Origin: Novosphingobium clariflavum
Lineage (GTDB): Bacteria > Pseudomonadota > Alphaproteobacteria > Sphingomonadales > Sphingomonadaceae
NCBI RefSeq assembly: GCF_026420865.1
Contig: NZ_JAPCWC010000001.1
Location: forward strand, 434,001-498,000
DNA length: 64,000 nt
Direction: 5' to 3'
The notes below the pieces were generated by a model. The model saw nothing but the letters and a program-made list of their open reading frames with translations, made no database searches and had not been told where the DNA came from. The translations under genes were made by a program, and so were the position numbers. Shown here in pieces: positions 34,083-42,795 of this stretch (within the stretch, counting starts at the first letter, position 1; each line of letters begins with the position of its first letter).

Positions 34083-34706
34083 ATGACGGCCCAGACTTTC
34101 GATCCCAGCCTGCTGCCGCCGTCCTCGATCCAGGTACCGGCAAAAACGCTTGCCAAGGCAAGCCTCGGCGCGGCTGCCGTTGCCGCCGTGCTGCTGGTGA
34201 CTTGCGTGCTTCCGGCCGAGGCTGGCATCGACCCCACCGGTATCGGCGGCATGCTGGGCATTGCCGGCATGGCCACCGGCGAGGCCCAGGCCGAGACCGA
34301 AACCACCCCGGCAAGCCCGGCGGCAGGCGCCGCCCGCGCCGTTCTGCCCAGCCGCACCAGCATCGAGCGCGCCTCCGCCATGCGCAGCGACACGATGACC
34401 ATCACGCTTCCCCCGCACAGCGGCAAGGAAGTGAAGGCGCACATGAAGTCGGGCGACAGCTTCGTCTTCGAATGGAAGGCAAGCGGCCCGCTCAAGGTCG
34501 ACATGCACGGCGAACATCCCGATGCCGCAGAAGGTGAGTTCACCAGCTACTGGAAGGAACGCGAACTCGCCGCCGCCAAGGGTGATTTCACCGCGCCGTT
34601 CGAAGGCACCCACGGCTGGTACTGGCGCAACAAGGGCGACACCCCTGTCACCGTCACCGTGAAGACCACCGGCTTCTACAAGGACCTGTTCCGGCCGGGC
34701 GAATAG
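34083..34706 (+). CDS. Membrane-anchored protein of the HupE operon
   Basis: 207 aa. One helix (about residues 27-45, ASLGAAAVAAVLLVTCVLPA) follows a cytoplasmic Ser/Pro-rich stretch. The periplasmic part has a Pro/Ala-rich segment and a compact domain with ITLPPHSGKEVKAHMKSGDS and MHGEHPDAAEGEF. It ends FYKDLFRPGE. This matches 'transmembrane anchor' proteins beside HupE permeases. It is the last gene of the operon. Its TAG stop is the first three bases of a palindromic repeat, so the repeat forms the gene's end. Confidence 0.78.
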   Translation: MTAQTFDPSLLPPSSIQVPAKTLAKASLGAAAVAAVLLVTCVLPAEAGIDPTGIGGMLGIAGMATGEAQAETETTPASPAAGAARAVLPSRTSIERASAMRSDTMTITLPPHSGKEVKAHMKSGDSFVFEWKASGPLKVDMHGEHPDAAEGEFTSYWKERELAAAKGDFTAPFEGTHGWYWRNKGDTPVTVTVKTTGFYKDLFRPGE

Positions 34707-34810
34707 AGCGTTTTTCGAACGGAGTGGAACACGCAGTGACTGGGAAAAACGCGAAAAACAAAGAATCTGGAGAGCCCGATCTGATTCACTCAGATCGGAA
34801 AACGCTCTAG
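34704..34810. repeat. 107-bp palindromic alphaproteobacterial repeat
   Basis: The ends are inverted: TAGAGCGTTTTTC at the left and GGAAAACGCTCTAG at the right. Within it lie AAACAAAGAATCTGGAG and the internal dyad CCGATCTGATTCACTCAGAT(CGG). Elements of this layout (AGAGCGTTTTTCGA...AACGCTCTAG) are a dispersed intergenic repeat I know from alphaproteobacteria. The element begins exactly at the stop codon of the preceding gene. Confidence 0.75.
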
Positions 34811-34912
34811 CCCCGTTTCCATTCTCCTGCGCCGCGCCCTTCCCGCACCTGGGCGCCGCGCGGAAAACGAGCCGGAACCAGCCCTCACCGGATCCGGCTC
34901 ACCCTTCGCAAA

Positions 34913-34946
34913 CCCGTGGAAGCGCCCGCTTCCACGGGTTCTTTTT
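34913..34946 (+). terminator. Rho-independent terminator of the HupE operon
   Basis: CCCGTGGAAGCG (34913-34924) pairs with CGCTTCCACGGG (34927-34938), then TTCTTTTT. It is the clearest intrinsic terminator in the window. The remaining sequence up to 35225 holds nothing I recognise apart from the receptor promoter. Confidence 0.85.
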
Positions 34947-35225
34947 GGCCATGGGGAGCGCCTTCCACAGCCGCAGGAAATGCCGGATTCCCAGCCCCCG
35001 CAAACGGCGGCATAAAGCGCGGCGCAGTGTCATTTTTCGTCATTTTCCGCCGCCGGATCGGCATGTTTCGATCAAAGATTCGTACCCGTGACCCATAAGC
35101 TTCCATCAACAGAACAAAAGCCGCCAACCAAAATACAACGGACAACCCCATGATCCGTAAACAAGAACAAGGCGGTCAATAAACGCAGGCAGGACAGAAC
35201 AACGCACCTTATGAGGGGTCACGAC

Positions 35226-37373
35226 ATGACACGATGGAAGTCCGCATTGAACATCGCCCTCGCCACGGGCTGCGCGATGATCGCTTTTCCTGCCTTCGCC
35301 GAAGAAGAAGCCGCCGTCGCAGAAGCGGCCACTGCAGATCCTGCAGGTGACATCGTCGTTTCTGGCAAGCGTGAACAGTATCGCGGCGACGTTCCGCTGA
35401 AGGAAGTACCGCAGAGTGTCCAGCAGATCGACGGCAAGATGCTCGCCGATCTCAACATCACCCGGCTCGATACCGCGCTCGACCTTGCCAGCGGCATCGC
35501 CCGCCAGAACAACTTCGGCGGCCTGTGGGATGCCTTCGCCATCCGCGGCTTCGCTGGCGACGAGAACTTCCCCAGCGGCTTCCTCGTCAACGGCTTCAAC
35601 GGCGGGCGCGGCTACGGCGGCCCCCGCGACGCCTCCAACATCGAACGCATCGACATCCTGAAGGGCCCGAACGGCGCGGTTTTCGGACGCGGTGAGCCCG
35701 GCGGCACGGTGAACATCATCACCAAGAAGGCCAAGACCGACGACACCTTCGGCAGCTTCGCGATCTCCGGTGGCAGCTACGATACCTACCGCATCGAGGG
35801 CGACTTCAACCTCAAGCTGGCCGACAACCTCGCCGTGCGCCTCAACGGCGCCGCGCAGGAGGCCGACAGCTTCCGCGACTATCTCTATTCGCGCAAGAAG
35901 GTGCTGACGCCCTCGGTCCTGTTCAAGCCGACCGACACGACCACGCTGACCTATGAAATGGAAGTGGTCGACCAATACGTGTTCTTCGACCGCGGCACCA
36001 TCGCGGTGGATGGCAAGCTGGGCGTGGTGCCGCGCTCGCGCTTCTTCGGCGAGCCGGGTGACGGTCCCAACCACATCACCGTGTTCGGCCACCAGGCGCA
36101 ACTCGAGCAGGACCTCGGCGGCGACTGGGTCGTCCTGGCCGGCTTCAACTACCGCAAGACGACCTTCAATGGCTATTCGAGCGACGCCGAGCTCTCCGGC
36201 AGCCGTCAGACGCTGGAAGAAACCGGCAACTACCTCTCGCGCCAGCGCCGCTATCGCGACTACGACACCGACTACATGGCCGCCCGCGCCGAAATCTCCG
36301 GCAAGATCTATACCGGCCCCTTCACCCACCACGTGCTGATCGGCGCCGACTGGGACAAGTTCGACATCGACACCCTGTCGATGCGCTTCCGCCCGGCCGC
36401 CTATACCGCCGGCAGCCCGATCACGGCGGCCAACAACGCGATCAACATCTACGACCCGGTCTACGGCCAGCAGCCGACCACCGCGTCCATCGTGCAGGAC
36501 ACCTACGAAACGCAGAAGGCCTGGGGCGTCTACTTCCAGGACCAGATCGACGTGACCGACCACTTCAAGATCCGTGGCGGCGGCCGTTTCGATCACTTCC
36601 ACCAGACCATCGACAACGGCGTCGACACCACCAAGACCCGCTTCAGCCCCTCGGTCGGTGCGCTCTACGAGATCACCGACACGCTGAGCATCTATTCGAG
36701 CTACGGCACCGGCTTCCGCCCGAACAGCGGTATCGACGCCAACGGCAACGCCTTCGGTCCGGAAACCAGCAAGTCCTATGAGGCGGGTCTGCGCTTCGTC
36801 TCGCCGGACAATGCGATCACCAGTTCGGTCGCGGTCTATCACATGACCAAGAACGGCGTGCTGACCGCCGATCCGCTCAACGCGGGCTTCAGCCTCGCCG
36901 GCGGCAAGGCGCGTAGCCGGGGCATCGAGGCGGATCTCAACGCCAAGCTGCCGCTGGGCTTCACGCTCTATGCGACGTACGCCTATACCGATGCCCAATG
37001 GACCAAGTCCGCGCTCGATCCGGCCTTCGGGCTGACGATCAACCCCGGCGATCCGCTGATCAACATTCCCAAGCATGCGGGCAACCTGCTGGTCACCAAG
37101 GAATTCGACGCAGGCAACGTGGGCGTCTTCACCGTCGGCGGCGGCGTCAACGCGGCCAGCAAGCGGCTTGGCGAGACCGGCTACGACTTCTGGCTGCCCG
37201 GCTACACCCTGGTCCGCGCCATGGCCAGCTACAAGCCGACCGAACAGATGAAGTTCAGCCTCGACGTCACCAACCTCTTCGACAAGACCTGGTACGCGGC
37301 CTCCTATCACCGCTACTGGGTGACGCCCGGCACCCCGCGCACAATCACCCTGCGCGCCGACTTCTCGTTCTGA
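35226..37373 (+). CDS. TonB-dependent siderophore-type receptor
   Basis: 715 aa from ATG 35226, which has AGGGG seven bases upstream; an ATG at 35211 would add five residues. Signal peptide about residues 1-25 (LATGCAMIAFPAFA). TonB box-like DIVVSGKREQ, plug with LKEVPQSVQQIDGKML and GGTVNIITKKAK, and barrel ending RTITLRADFSF. The family normally imports ferric siderophores or metal chelates. It follows the HupE operon after a terminator and a long spacer, and precedes an amine-catabolic island. It could serve the metal permease or the organic substrate; the sequence does not decide. Confidence 0.93.
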   Translation: MTRWKSALNIALATGCAMIAFPAFAEEEAAVAEAATADPAGDIVVSGKREQYRGDVPLKEVPQSVQQIDGKMLADLNITRLDTALDLASGIARQNNFGGLWDAFAIRGFAGDENFPSGFLVNGFNGGRGYGGPRDASNIERIDILKGPNGAVFGRGEPGGTVNIITKKAKTDDTFGSFAISGGSYDTYRIEGDFNLKLADNLAVRLNGAAQEADSFRDYLYSRKKVLTPSVLFKPTDTTTLTYEMEVVDQYVFFDRGTIAVDGKLGVVPRSRFFGEPGDGPNHITVFGHQAQLEQDLGGDWVVLAGFNYRKTTFNGYSSDAELSGSRQTLEETGNYLSRQRRYRDYDTDYMAARAEISGKIYTGPFTHHVLIGADWDKFDIDTLSMRFRPAAYTAGSPITAANNAINIYDPVYGQQPTTASIVQDTYETQKAWGVYFQDQIDVTDHFKIRGGGRFDHFHQTIDNGVDTTKTRFSPSVGALYEITDTLSIYSSYGTGFRPNSGIDANGNAFGPETSKSYEAGLRFVSPDNAITSSVAVYHMTKNGVLTADPLNAGFSLAGGKARSRGIEADLNAKLPLGFTLYATYAYTDAQWTKSALDPAFGLTINPGDPLINIPKHAGNLLVTKEFDAGNVGVFTVGGGVNAASKRLGETGYDFWLPGYTLVRAMASYKPTEQMKFSLDVTNLFDKTWYAASYHRYWVTPGTPRTITLRADFSF

Positions 37374-37529
37374 TTTCACCCATCCTGCCGCGACCGGCGT
37401 CCTGTCCCTGGGCGTCGGTCGCGGACCCTTTTTCGGCTCACCGGCTGTTCCTGCGCTTGTGGCAACGCACGCCTTGCTCCATCGCGAGCAACCGGGCGAC
37501 AGCAGCCGCAACCAAGGATTTCCCCCAAG

Positions 37530-38459
37530 ATGACCGCGATCCTCCATGTGGGCCCCGCAGAGCGCGCAGAGCTGTGGCAGGCCGAGTTCCGCCGTGCCCT
37601 GCCGGAAGTCGAGTTCCGCAACTGGCCGGATCTGGGCGATCCGGCGGATATCCGCTATCTCGTCGCCTGGAAGCTGACCGATGAGCTGATCGCCTCGCTC
37701 CCGGCGCTCGAAGTGCTGTTCAGCATCGGCGCGGGGGTGGACCAGCTCGACCTTTCGCGCCTGCCCGATCATGTCCGCATCGTGCGCATGATCGAGCCGG
37801 GCATCACCACGACCATGGCGCAATATGTCGCCGCCGCCGCTCTGGCGCTGCACCGCGAATTCGCCTTCTACCGCCAGGCGCAAGTGCGCGGCGACTGGAG
37901 CCCGCGCCCGACGCTACTGTGCGAGGAGCGCAGCGTCGGGGTGATGGGGCTGGGCGAACTGGGCAAGGCGTCACTCGCCATGCTGGCGCCGCTCGGCTTT
38001 CGCCTGCGCGGCTGGAATCGCAGCGCACGGACCATCGACGGGGTCGAGTGCTTTGCCGGAGCCGGTGAACTGGACGCCTTCCTGGCCGGCACCGACATCC
38101 TGGTCTGCCTGCTGCCGCTGACCGACGAGACGCGCGGCATCCTTTCAGCCGAACTCTTCGCCAAACTCCCCAAAGGCGCCCGCCTCGTCAACGCGGCGCG
38201 CGGCGGCCACCTGATCGAGGCCGATCTGCTTTCGGCGTTGGACACCGGGCAGATTTCCGAGGCCGTTCTCGACGTCGCTCAAATCGAGCCGCTGCCCGGT
38301 GACCATCCCTTGCGCAGCGATCCGCGCGTCCTCGTCACCCCCCACATCGCCGGGGTCACCCGGATCGAGACGGCGGTACATGCGCTGATCGAGAACGTGC
38401 GCGGCGACCTCGCCGGAGAAGCGCTGCCCGGCGAGGTCGACCGAAAACGGGGCTATTGA
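37530..38459 (+). CDS. D-2-hydroxyacid dehydrogenase (GhrA-type glyoxylate/hydroxypyruvate reductase)
   Basis: 309 aa. The Rossmann part shows VMGLGELGKASLAML, with catalytic Arg in NAARGGHLIE, Glu in DVAQIEPLP and His in VTPHIAG. The protein is the usual length of GhrA-like enzymes, which reduce glyoxylate or hydroxypyruvate with NAD(P)H. It is the first gene of the catabolic island. Its stop region overlaps by 7 bp with the convergent dehydratase gene, and it likely handles a 2-oxo acid produced by the island. Confidence 0.9.
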   Translation: MTAILHVGPAERAELWQAEFRRALPEVEFRNWPDLGDPADIRYLVAWKLTDELIASLPALEVLFSIGAGVDQLDLSRLPDHVRIVRMIEPGITTTMAQYVAAAALALHREFAFYRQAQVRGDWSPRPTLLCEERSVGVMGLGELGKASLAMLAPLGFRLRGWNRSARTIDGVECFAGAGELDAFLAGTDILVCLLPLTDETRGILSAELFAKLPKGARLVNAARGGHLIEADLLSALDTGQISEAVLDVAQIEPLPGDHPLRSDPRVLVTPHIAGVTRIETAVHALIENVRGDLAGEALPGEVDRKRGY

Positions 38460-39496
38460 GCCCCGGCACCGCCGTGCAGAAGGTCCCCGAAAAAGGCCGG
38501 ATCGACATTGGCGCCGGACACGACCACTACGGTCGCCCCCTTGGTTTCGGGCGCCTTGCCCGCCAGCAGCGCCGCCAGCGCGACCGCGCCGCCCGGCTCG
38601 ATCACCAGCTTGAGCACTTCGAAGGCATAACGCATCGCGGCGCGCACTTGCGTGTCGCTCACCGTAAGGCCGCCGGCGAGCAGCGCCTTGTTGATGGGGA
38701 ACGTCAGTTCGCCCGGCGTCGGTGCCAGCAAGGCGTCGCAGATCGAGGCTGCCCCTACCGCCACGGCTTCGCGGCGGCCCGAAATAAGCGAACGGGCGGT
38801 ATCGTCGAAAGCCTCGGGTTCCACCGACCAGACGGCTGCGTCCGGAAGCACATCGTTCAGGGCCGTGGCGATTCCCGCGACCAGCCCGCCGCCGCCGCAA
38901 CAGACCAGAACCTGACCGATCACGGCACCCAGTTCGGCAGCCTGTTCGACGATTTCGAGACCCGCCGTACCCTGCCCGGCGATGATGTACGGATCGTCGA
39001 AACTCGGCACCAGCACGGCCCCGCGTTCTTCGGCAAGACGGGTGGCGATCTCTTCGCGCGACTGGGTGGCACGGTCGTAAGGCACGACTTCGGCTCCCAG
39101 CGCGCGGGTATTGGCGATCTTGATCGCGGGCGCATCGGCCGGCATCACGATGGCGGCGGGAATGCCGAGGATACGGGCCGCCGCCGCCACGCCCTGCGCG
39201 TGATTTCCCGAGGACCAGGCGACAACCCCGCTCGGCCGCTCGGCCTCGGGAATGCGGGCGAGGCGGTTGTAGGCACCGCGAAACTTGAAGGCGCCGCCGA
39301 TCTGCGCGCCTTCGAACTTGATCAGCACCCGGCGCCCTGCCTTCTCGTTCAAAAATCGGTATTCGAGCAGCGGGGTGCGGACGGCAACGCCGGCGATGGT
39401 GGCTGCGGCATCGCGCACATCGTCGGGGCAGACCGCCAGCGCCCCGTTGGCCGTGGTCATGGTCGTGGTCGTGGTCGTGGTCGTTTCAAGGTTCAT
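38453..39496 (-). CDS. Threonine/serine dehydratase-like PLP enzyme
   Basis: 347 aa. The PLP lysine is in AFKFRGAYN (residue 71), with the substrate-binding SSGNHAQG and phosphate-binding CCGGGGLVAG. The protein lacks a C-terminal regulatory ACT domain, so it is a catabolic-type dehydratase, releasing 2-oxo acids through an enamine/imine. A run of eight Thr (residues 5-12) is encoded by a hexanucleotide repeat. It is divergent from the ridA gene with only 39 bp between, which fits because RidA hydrolyses the imine product. Confidence 0.91.
   Translation of the reverse strand: MNLETTTTTTTTMTTANGALAVCPDDVRDAAATIAGVAVRTPLLEYRFLNEKAGRRVLIKFEGAQIGGAFKFRGAYNRLARIPEAERPSGVVAWSSGNHAQGVAAAARILGIPAAIVMPADAPAIKIANTRALGAEVVPYDRATQSREEIATRLAEERGAVLVPSFDDPYIIAGQGTAGLEIVEQAAELGAVIGQVLVCCGGGGLVAGIATALNDVLPDAAVWSVEPEAFDDTARSLISGRREAVAVGAASICDALLAPTPGELTFPINKALLAGGLTVSDTQVRAAMRYAFEVLKLVIEPGGAVALAALLAGKAPETKGATVVVVSGANVDPAFFGDLLHGGAGAQ
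39455..39484. repeat. Hexanucleotide microsatellite in the dehydratase N-terminus
   Basis: Four GGTCGT units (39461-39484), preceded by GGTCAT, on the plus strand. Read on the minus strand they encode the Thr run. A change in copy number adds or removes two Thr without shifting the frame. Slippage is possible but not demonstrated. Confidence 0.75.
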
Positions 39497-39535
39497 TCCC
39501 GATAGCCCCTGTCTTTTTTGAAAGTGAAAACGAAG

Positions 39536-39922
39536 ATGAGCAAAGTGCAGCGTTTCTACAGCGACAGCCTGCCTTATCCGCGCGGGCACTATTCCCATGC
39601 CAGCATCGCGGGCGGCCTGATGTTCGTATCGGGCCAGTTGCCCTTCGACCGCGAGGGCAAGCCGGTTGGCCCGGGTTTCGCCGAGCAGACCGAAGCCGTG
39701 CTGGCCAATCTGATGACAGTGATCGAAGGCGCCGGCGCCACCCGCGAGGATATCGTCAAGGTCACCGTGTTCATCGCCGGGATCGAGCACTGGCCCGAGT
39801 TCGACACGATCTATGCGGCCACGATGGGCGATGTCCGCCCTGCCCGCTCGGTCGTTCCGGTGCCCGAACTGCACTATGGCTTCCTGGTCGAACTGGAAGC
39901 CGTGGTGGCCATTCCGGGCTGA
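39536..39922 (+). CDS. RidA-family reactive intermediate deaminase
   Basis: 128 aa from ATG 39536. The YjgF/RidA signature is present: SHASIAGGLMFVSGQLPFD, the segment VIEGAGATREDIVKVTVF, and a conserved Arg in DVRPARSVVPV. RidA hydrolyses 2-aminoacrylate and other imines formed by PLP dehydratases and flavin amine oxidases, keeping them from damaging other enzymes. The island has both kinds of imine producer. The gene faces away from the dehydratase and shares its promoter region. Confidence 0.92.
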   Translation: MSKVQRFYSDSLPYPRGHYSHASIAGGLMFVSGQLPFDREGKPVGPGFAEQTEAVLANLMTVIEGAGATREDIVKVTVFIAGIEHWPEFDTIYAATMGDVRPARSVVPVPELHYGFLVELEAVVAIPG

Positions 39923-39963
39923 CGGTTCCGGCGGATGGTGCCACCGCCATCCGCCTTTTTCCC

Positions 39964-41163
39964 TTATCGCCCAAGCGCCTCGCGCACGACATTGGCGAAC
40001 CAGGCGATGCCGATGCCGCTCACCTCGTCGTTGAAATCGTAGTGCGGGTTATGCAGCGCCGCCCCGTGATCCTCGCCGCCCTGCCCCAGCCAGCAATAGG
40101 CGCCGGGCCGGGCCTGAAGCATGAAGGAAAAGTCTTCCGAAGTGAACGCGGCCTCCGGCGCGCGCGACGCCTCCACGCCGGGGATCGCCGCGGCCGCCGC
40201 CAGCGCGCGGGCGGCGCAGGCCTCGGCATTGACGGTGGCGGGATAATAGCGGTCGTAATCGACGGCGATCTCCACCTCGTGGCTGCGCGCCACGCCTGCC
40301 GCCATCTCGCGCAGGGAGGCCTCGATGCGGTCCTGCACGGCCGGTACGAACGTGCGCACGGTGCCCGTGACCCGCACTTCGGCGGGGATCACGTTGTGCG
40401 TCGCGCCGCCCTGGATCATCGTCACCGACAGCACTGCCGTTTCCTGCGGCGGTACCCGGCGCGCGACGATGGTGTTGAGCTGCATGACGAGATCGGCGGC
40501 GGCCAGAACCGCGTCGGGCGTCTGGTGCGGCAAGGCGGCATGGCCGCCCTTGCCCGCCACGGTCAGTTCGAACCGGTCCGCCGCCGCCATGATCGGGCCC
40601 GTGCGCGTCTGGAAATGTCCGGCGGCAAGATCCGGCCAGTTGTGGACGGCATAGACTTCCTCGCAGTCGAAACGATCGAACAGACCGTCCTCGATCATCG
40701 CCTTCGCGCCGCCGAGCCCTTCCTCGGCAGGCTGGAAGATGAAATGGACGACGCCGTCGAAGTCCACCGACGCCGCAATATGCCGCGCCGCGCCGAGCAG
40801 CATCGCGGTGTGGCCGTCATGGCCGCAGCCGTGGAACTTGCCGGCCGTCACGCTCTGGTGCGGCAGGCCCGTCTCTTCCTGAAAACCCAGCGCATCCATG
40901 TCCGCGCGCAGCCCGATCGCGCGGAGCGACGTTCCTCGCCGCAGCGTGCCGACGACCCCGGTGCGGCCGATCCCCGTGGCCACTTCAAGGCCGAGACCGC
41001 GCAGATAGTCCGCAACGATGCCTGCGGTCCGATGCTCCTCGTAGGCCAGTTCGGGATGGGCATGGATATCGCGGCGGATCGCCGTCACTTCCGGCAAAAG
41101 CAGCGCGATTGCGCCAAGATCTTCGGTGGTGAGCATCGTTGGGGGCGACTCCTTTGCAGCCAT
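39964..41163 (-). CDS. M20-family amidohydrolase (hippurate hydrolase/aminoacylase-like)
   Basis: 399 aa; ATG 41136 is an alternative that would remove nine residues and has AAGGAG 12 bases upstream. Metal ligands are in HGCGHDGHT, with the paired Glu in FQPAEEGLGGA. A dimerisation domain with GKGGHAALPHQTPDAVL follows, and a last metal-binding His toward the end (GAALHNPHYDFND). It should remove an acyl group from an N-acyl amino acid or split a peptide-like amide. In the island it is the probable first hydrolytic step. Confidence 0.92.
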   Translation of the reverse strand: MAAKESPPTMLTTEDLGAIALLLPEVTAIRRDIHAHPELAYEEHRTAGIVADYLRGLGLEVATGIGRTGVVGTLRRGTSLRAIGLRADMDALGFQEETGLPHQSVTAGKFHGCGHDGHTAMLLGAARHIAASVDFDGVVHFIFQPAEEGLGGAKAMIEDGLFDRFDCEEVYAVHNWPDLAAGHFQTRTGPIMAAADRFELTVAGKGGHAALPHQTPDAVLAAADLVMQLNTIVARRVPPQETAVLSVTMIQGGATHNVIPAEVRVTGTVRTFVPAVQDRIEASLREMAAGVARSHEVEIAVDYDRYYPATVNAEACAARALAAAAAIPGVEASRAPEAAFTSEDFSFMLQARPGAYCWLGQGGEDHGAALHNPHYDFNDEVSGIGIAWFANVVREALGR

Positions 41164-41365
41164 GGCTCTCTTGCCTCATCCTAGATCCGCGCCGCGACAG
41201 CAGGCTTTCGAGCATGCCCTCCATTGCGGCAGCATCGACCGGCCCTCCGGTAAATTCGGAACATCCTGCCAAGCCGCGCCCGTAGCATTTCCCGCAAGAG
41301 GCCTTGGCAAGCAGACCGTTCAGGCTGCACATCCCATCCGGGCCTTTCCGGAGTACGAACGCGAC

Positions 41366-42643
41366 ATGCAGCTCAAGCCTTACTGGACCGATACCCGCAA
41401 GCCCTTCTCGTCGGCGCGAGAGGGCCGGGTGCCCGAACGCGCCTCGGTCGTCGTGGTCGGCGGCGGCTTCACCGGCCTGTCCGCCGCGCGCACGCTGGCC
41501 ATGCGCGGCATCGACACCGTCTTGCTTGAAGCGGGAGAAGTGGCCGCTGCGGCTTCGGGACGCAATGGCGGGCATTGCAACAACGGCACCGCCAGCGACC
41601 TTGGCGGACTGGCCGCCAAGGTAGGGCTCGCCGAAGCGAAGCGGCTCTACGGCCTCTACGATTCCGCCGTCGATTTCGTCGAGGAGACCGTGCGCGAGGA
41701 AGCGATCGACTGCGATTTCGTGCGCAACGGCAAGATCAAGCTGGCCGCCAAGGCCAGCCACGTCGACGGCCTCAAGCGTTCGGGCGAGTTCCTGGCCCGT
41801 GAGGTCGAACCCGATCTCGTCTTTCTCGACAAGGCAGCCCTTCAGGACGAGGTGAAGTCCGAGGCTTTCCATGCGGGCATCGTCATGCCGCGCGGCGCGC
41901 AGATGCACATGGGGCGCTACGGTGTCGGGCTTGCGGAAGCGGCGGCCCGCCGCGGCGCCGCGATTTTCGAACACGCCCCTGTCACCGGCATCGAGCGCCT
42001 GCCGGGCGGCCGCCACCGGGTGACGACGCCCAAGGGCAATGTCGTGGCCGATGCCGTGTTTCTCGCCACCGGCCCTTCGCTGCAAGGCCCGTTCCGCTGG
42101 ATCCGGCGCCGCACGATCCCGATGGGCAGCTTCATTGTCGCCACCGCGCCGCTGACCGACGAGCAGGTCGCCGCAACCATGACCGGCAGGCGCAACTGCG
42201 TGACCACCAAGAACATCGGCAACTACTTCCGCCTCACCGCCGACAACCGCCTGATCTTCGGTGGCCGGGCGCGCTTTGCCCTCTCCGACCCGGCCAGCGA
42301 CGCGAAGAGCGGCGCGATCCTGCGCCAGACGCTGGACGACGTGTTCCCGGCGCTGGCCGAAGTGCCGATCGACTACACCTGGGGCGGCGTGCTCGACATG
42401 ACGCCGGACCGTCTGCCCCGCGCGGGCGAACATCAGGGGCTGCACTATGCCGTCGGCCTCAGCGGCCACGGCGCCCAGTTCGCCGGCTTCATCGGCGAGC
42501 GCATGGCGCGCGTGATTGCCGGAGAGGCCGATGCGAACCCGCTGGCGGGCAAGGCCTTCGATGCCATTCCGGGGCATCTCGGCCCGCCGTGGTTCCTGCC
42601 GTTCGTCGGCGCCTGGTATCGGTTCCTGGACTGGAAAAGCTGA
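41366..42643 (+). CDS. FAD-dependent amine/amino-acid oxidase (DadA/PuuB-like)
   Basis: 425 aa from ATG 41366. The dinucleotide motif VVVVGGGFTGLSAARTLAMR is followed by ASGRNGGHCNNG, which is typical of gamma-glutamylputrescine oxidase and D-amino-acid dehydrogenase relatives. The C-terminal FAD-binding loop YAVGLSGHGAQFAG is present. It would oxidise an amine to an imine. With RidA and an SSADH-type dehydrogenase nearby, a polyamine-like or amino-acid substrate is a reasonable inference. The ORF start at 41126 overlaps the divergent M20 gene. Confidence 0.9.
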   Translation: MQLKPYWTDTRKPFSSAREGRVPERASVVVVGGGFTGLSAARTLAMRGIDTVLLEAGEVAAAASGRNGGHCNNGTASDLGGLAAKVGLAEAKRLYGLYDSAVDFVEETVREEAIDCDFVRNGKIKLAAKASHVDGLKRSGEFLAREVEPDLVFLDKAALQDEVKSEAFHAGIVMPRGAQMHMGRYGVGLAEAAARRGAAIFEHAPVTGIERLPGGRHRVTTPKGNVVADAVFLATGPSLQGPFRWIRRRTIPMGSFIVATAPLTDEQVAATMTGRRNCVTTKNIGNYFRLTADNRLIFGGRARFALSDPASDAKSGAILRQTLDDVFPALAEVPIDYTWGGVLDMTPDRLPRAGEHQGLHYAVGLSGHGAQFAGFIGERMARVIAGEADANPLAGKAFDAIPGHLGPPWFLPFVGAWYRFLDWKS

Positions 42644-42795
42644 CCGCAAAAGACGGGATTCGGTCACGGCATGATCTGCCGCGCACCCGTGAAGATACGG
42701 CGGGATGGCCGTTCGATAGCCGGAAAGCCGGTGTCACCCCCCGCCCCTGCTGACGCAATCCTTATCTCACCTGATCCGCAACAAGGAACGCGAAG

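Noticed and set aside
35000-35100. tRNA 3'-end-like sequence (GGTACGAATC on the minus strand)
   Set aside because: It lacks the rest of a cloverleaf and an acceptor stem. No tRNA is called in the window.
34885-35151. Minus-strand ORF of 88 codons beside the receptor promoter
   Set aside because: It runs through the terminator hairpin, has no convincing ribosome site and no recognisable domain; it was left out.
35106-37883. 925-codon antisense ORF over the siderophore-type receptor
   Set aside because: The receptor strand has signal peptide, plug and barrel; the antisense protein shows only Val/Glu/Asp/Gly-rich low-complexity sequence.
38453-39496. Beta-hydroxyaspartate cycle dehydratase
   Set aside because: The PLP dehydratase family is similar, but no aldolase or iminosuccinate-reductase-like gene is in the island.
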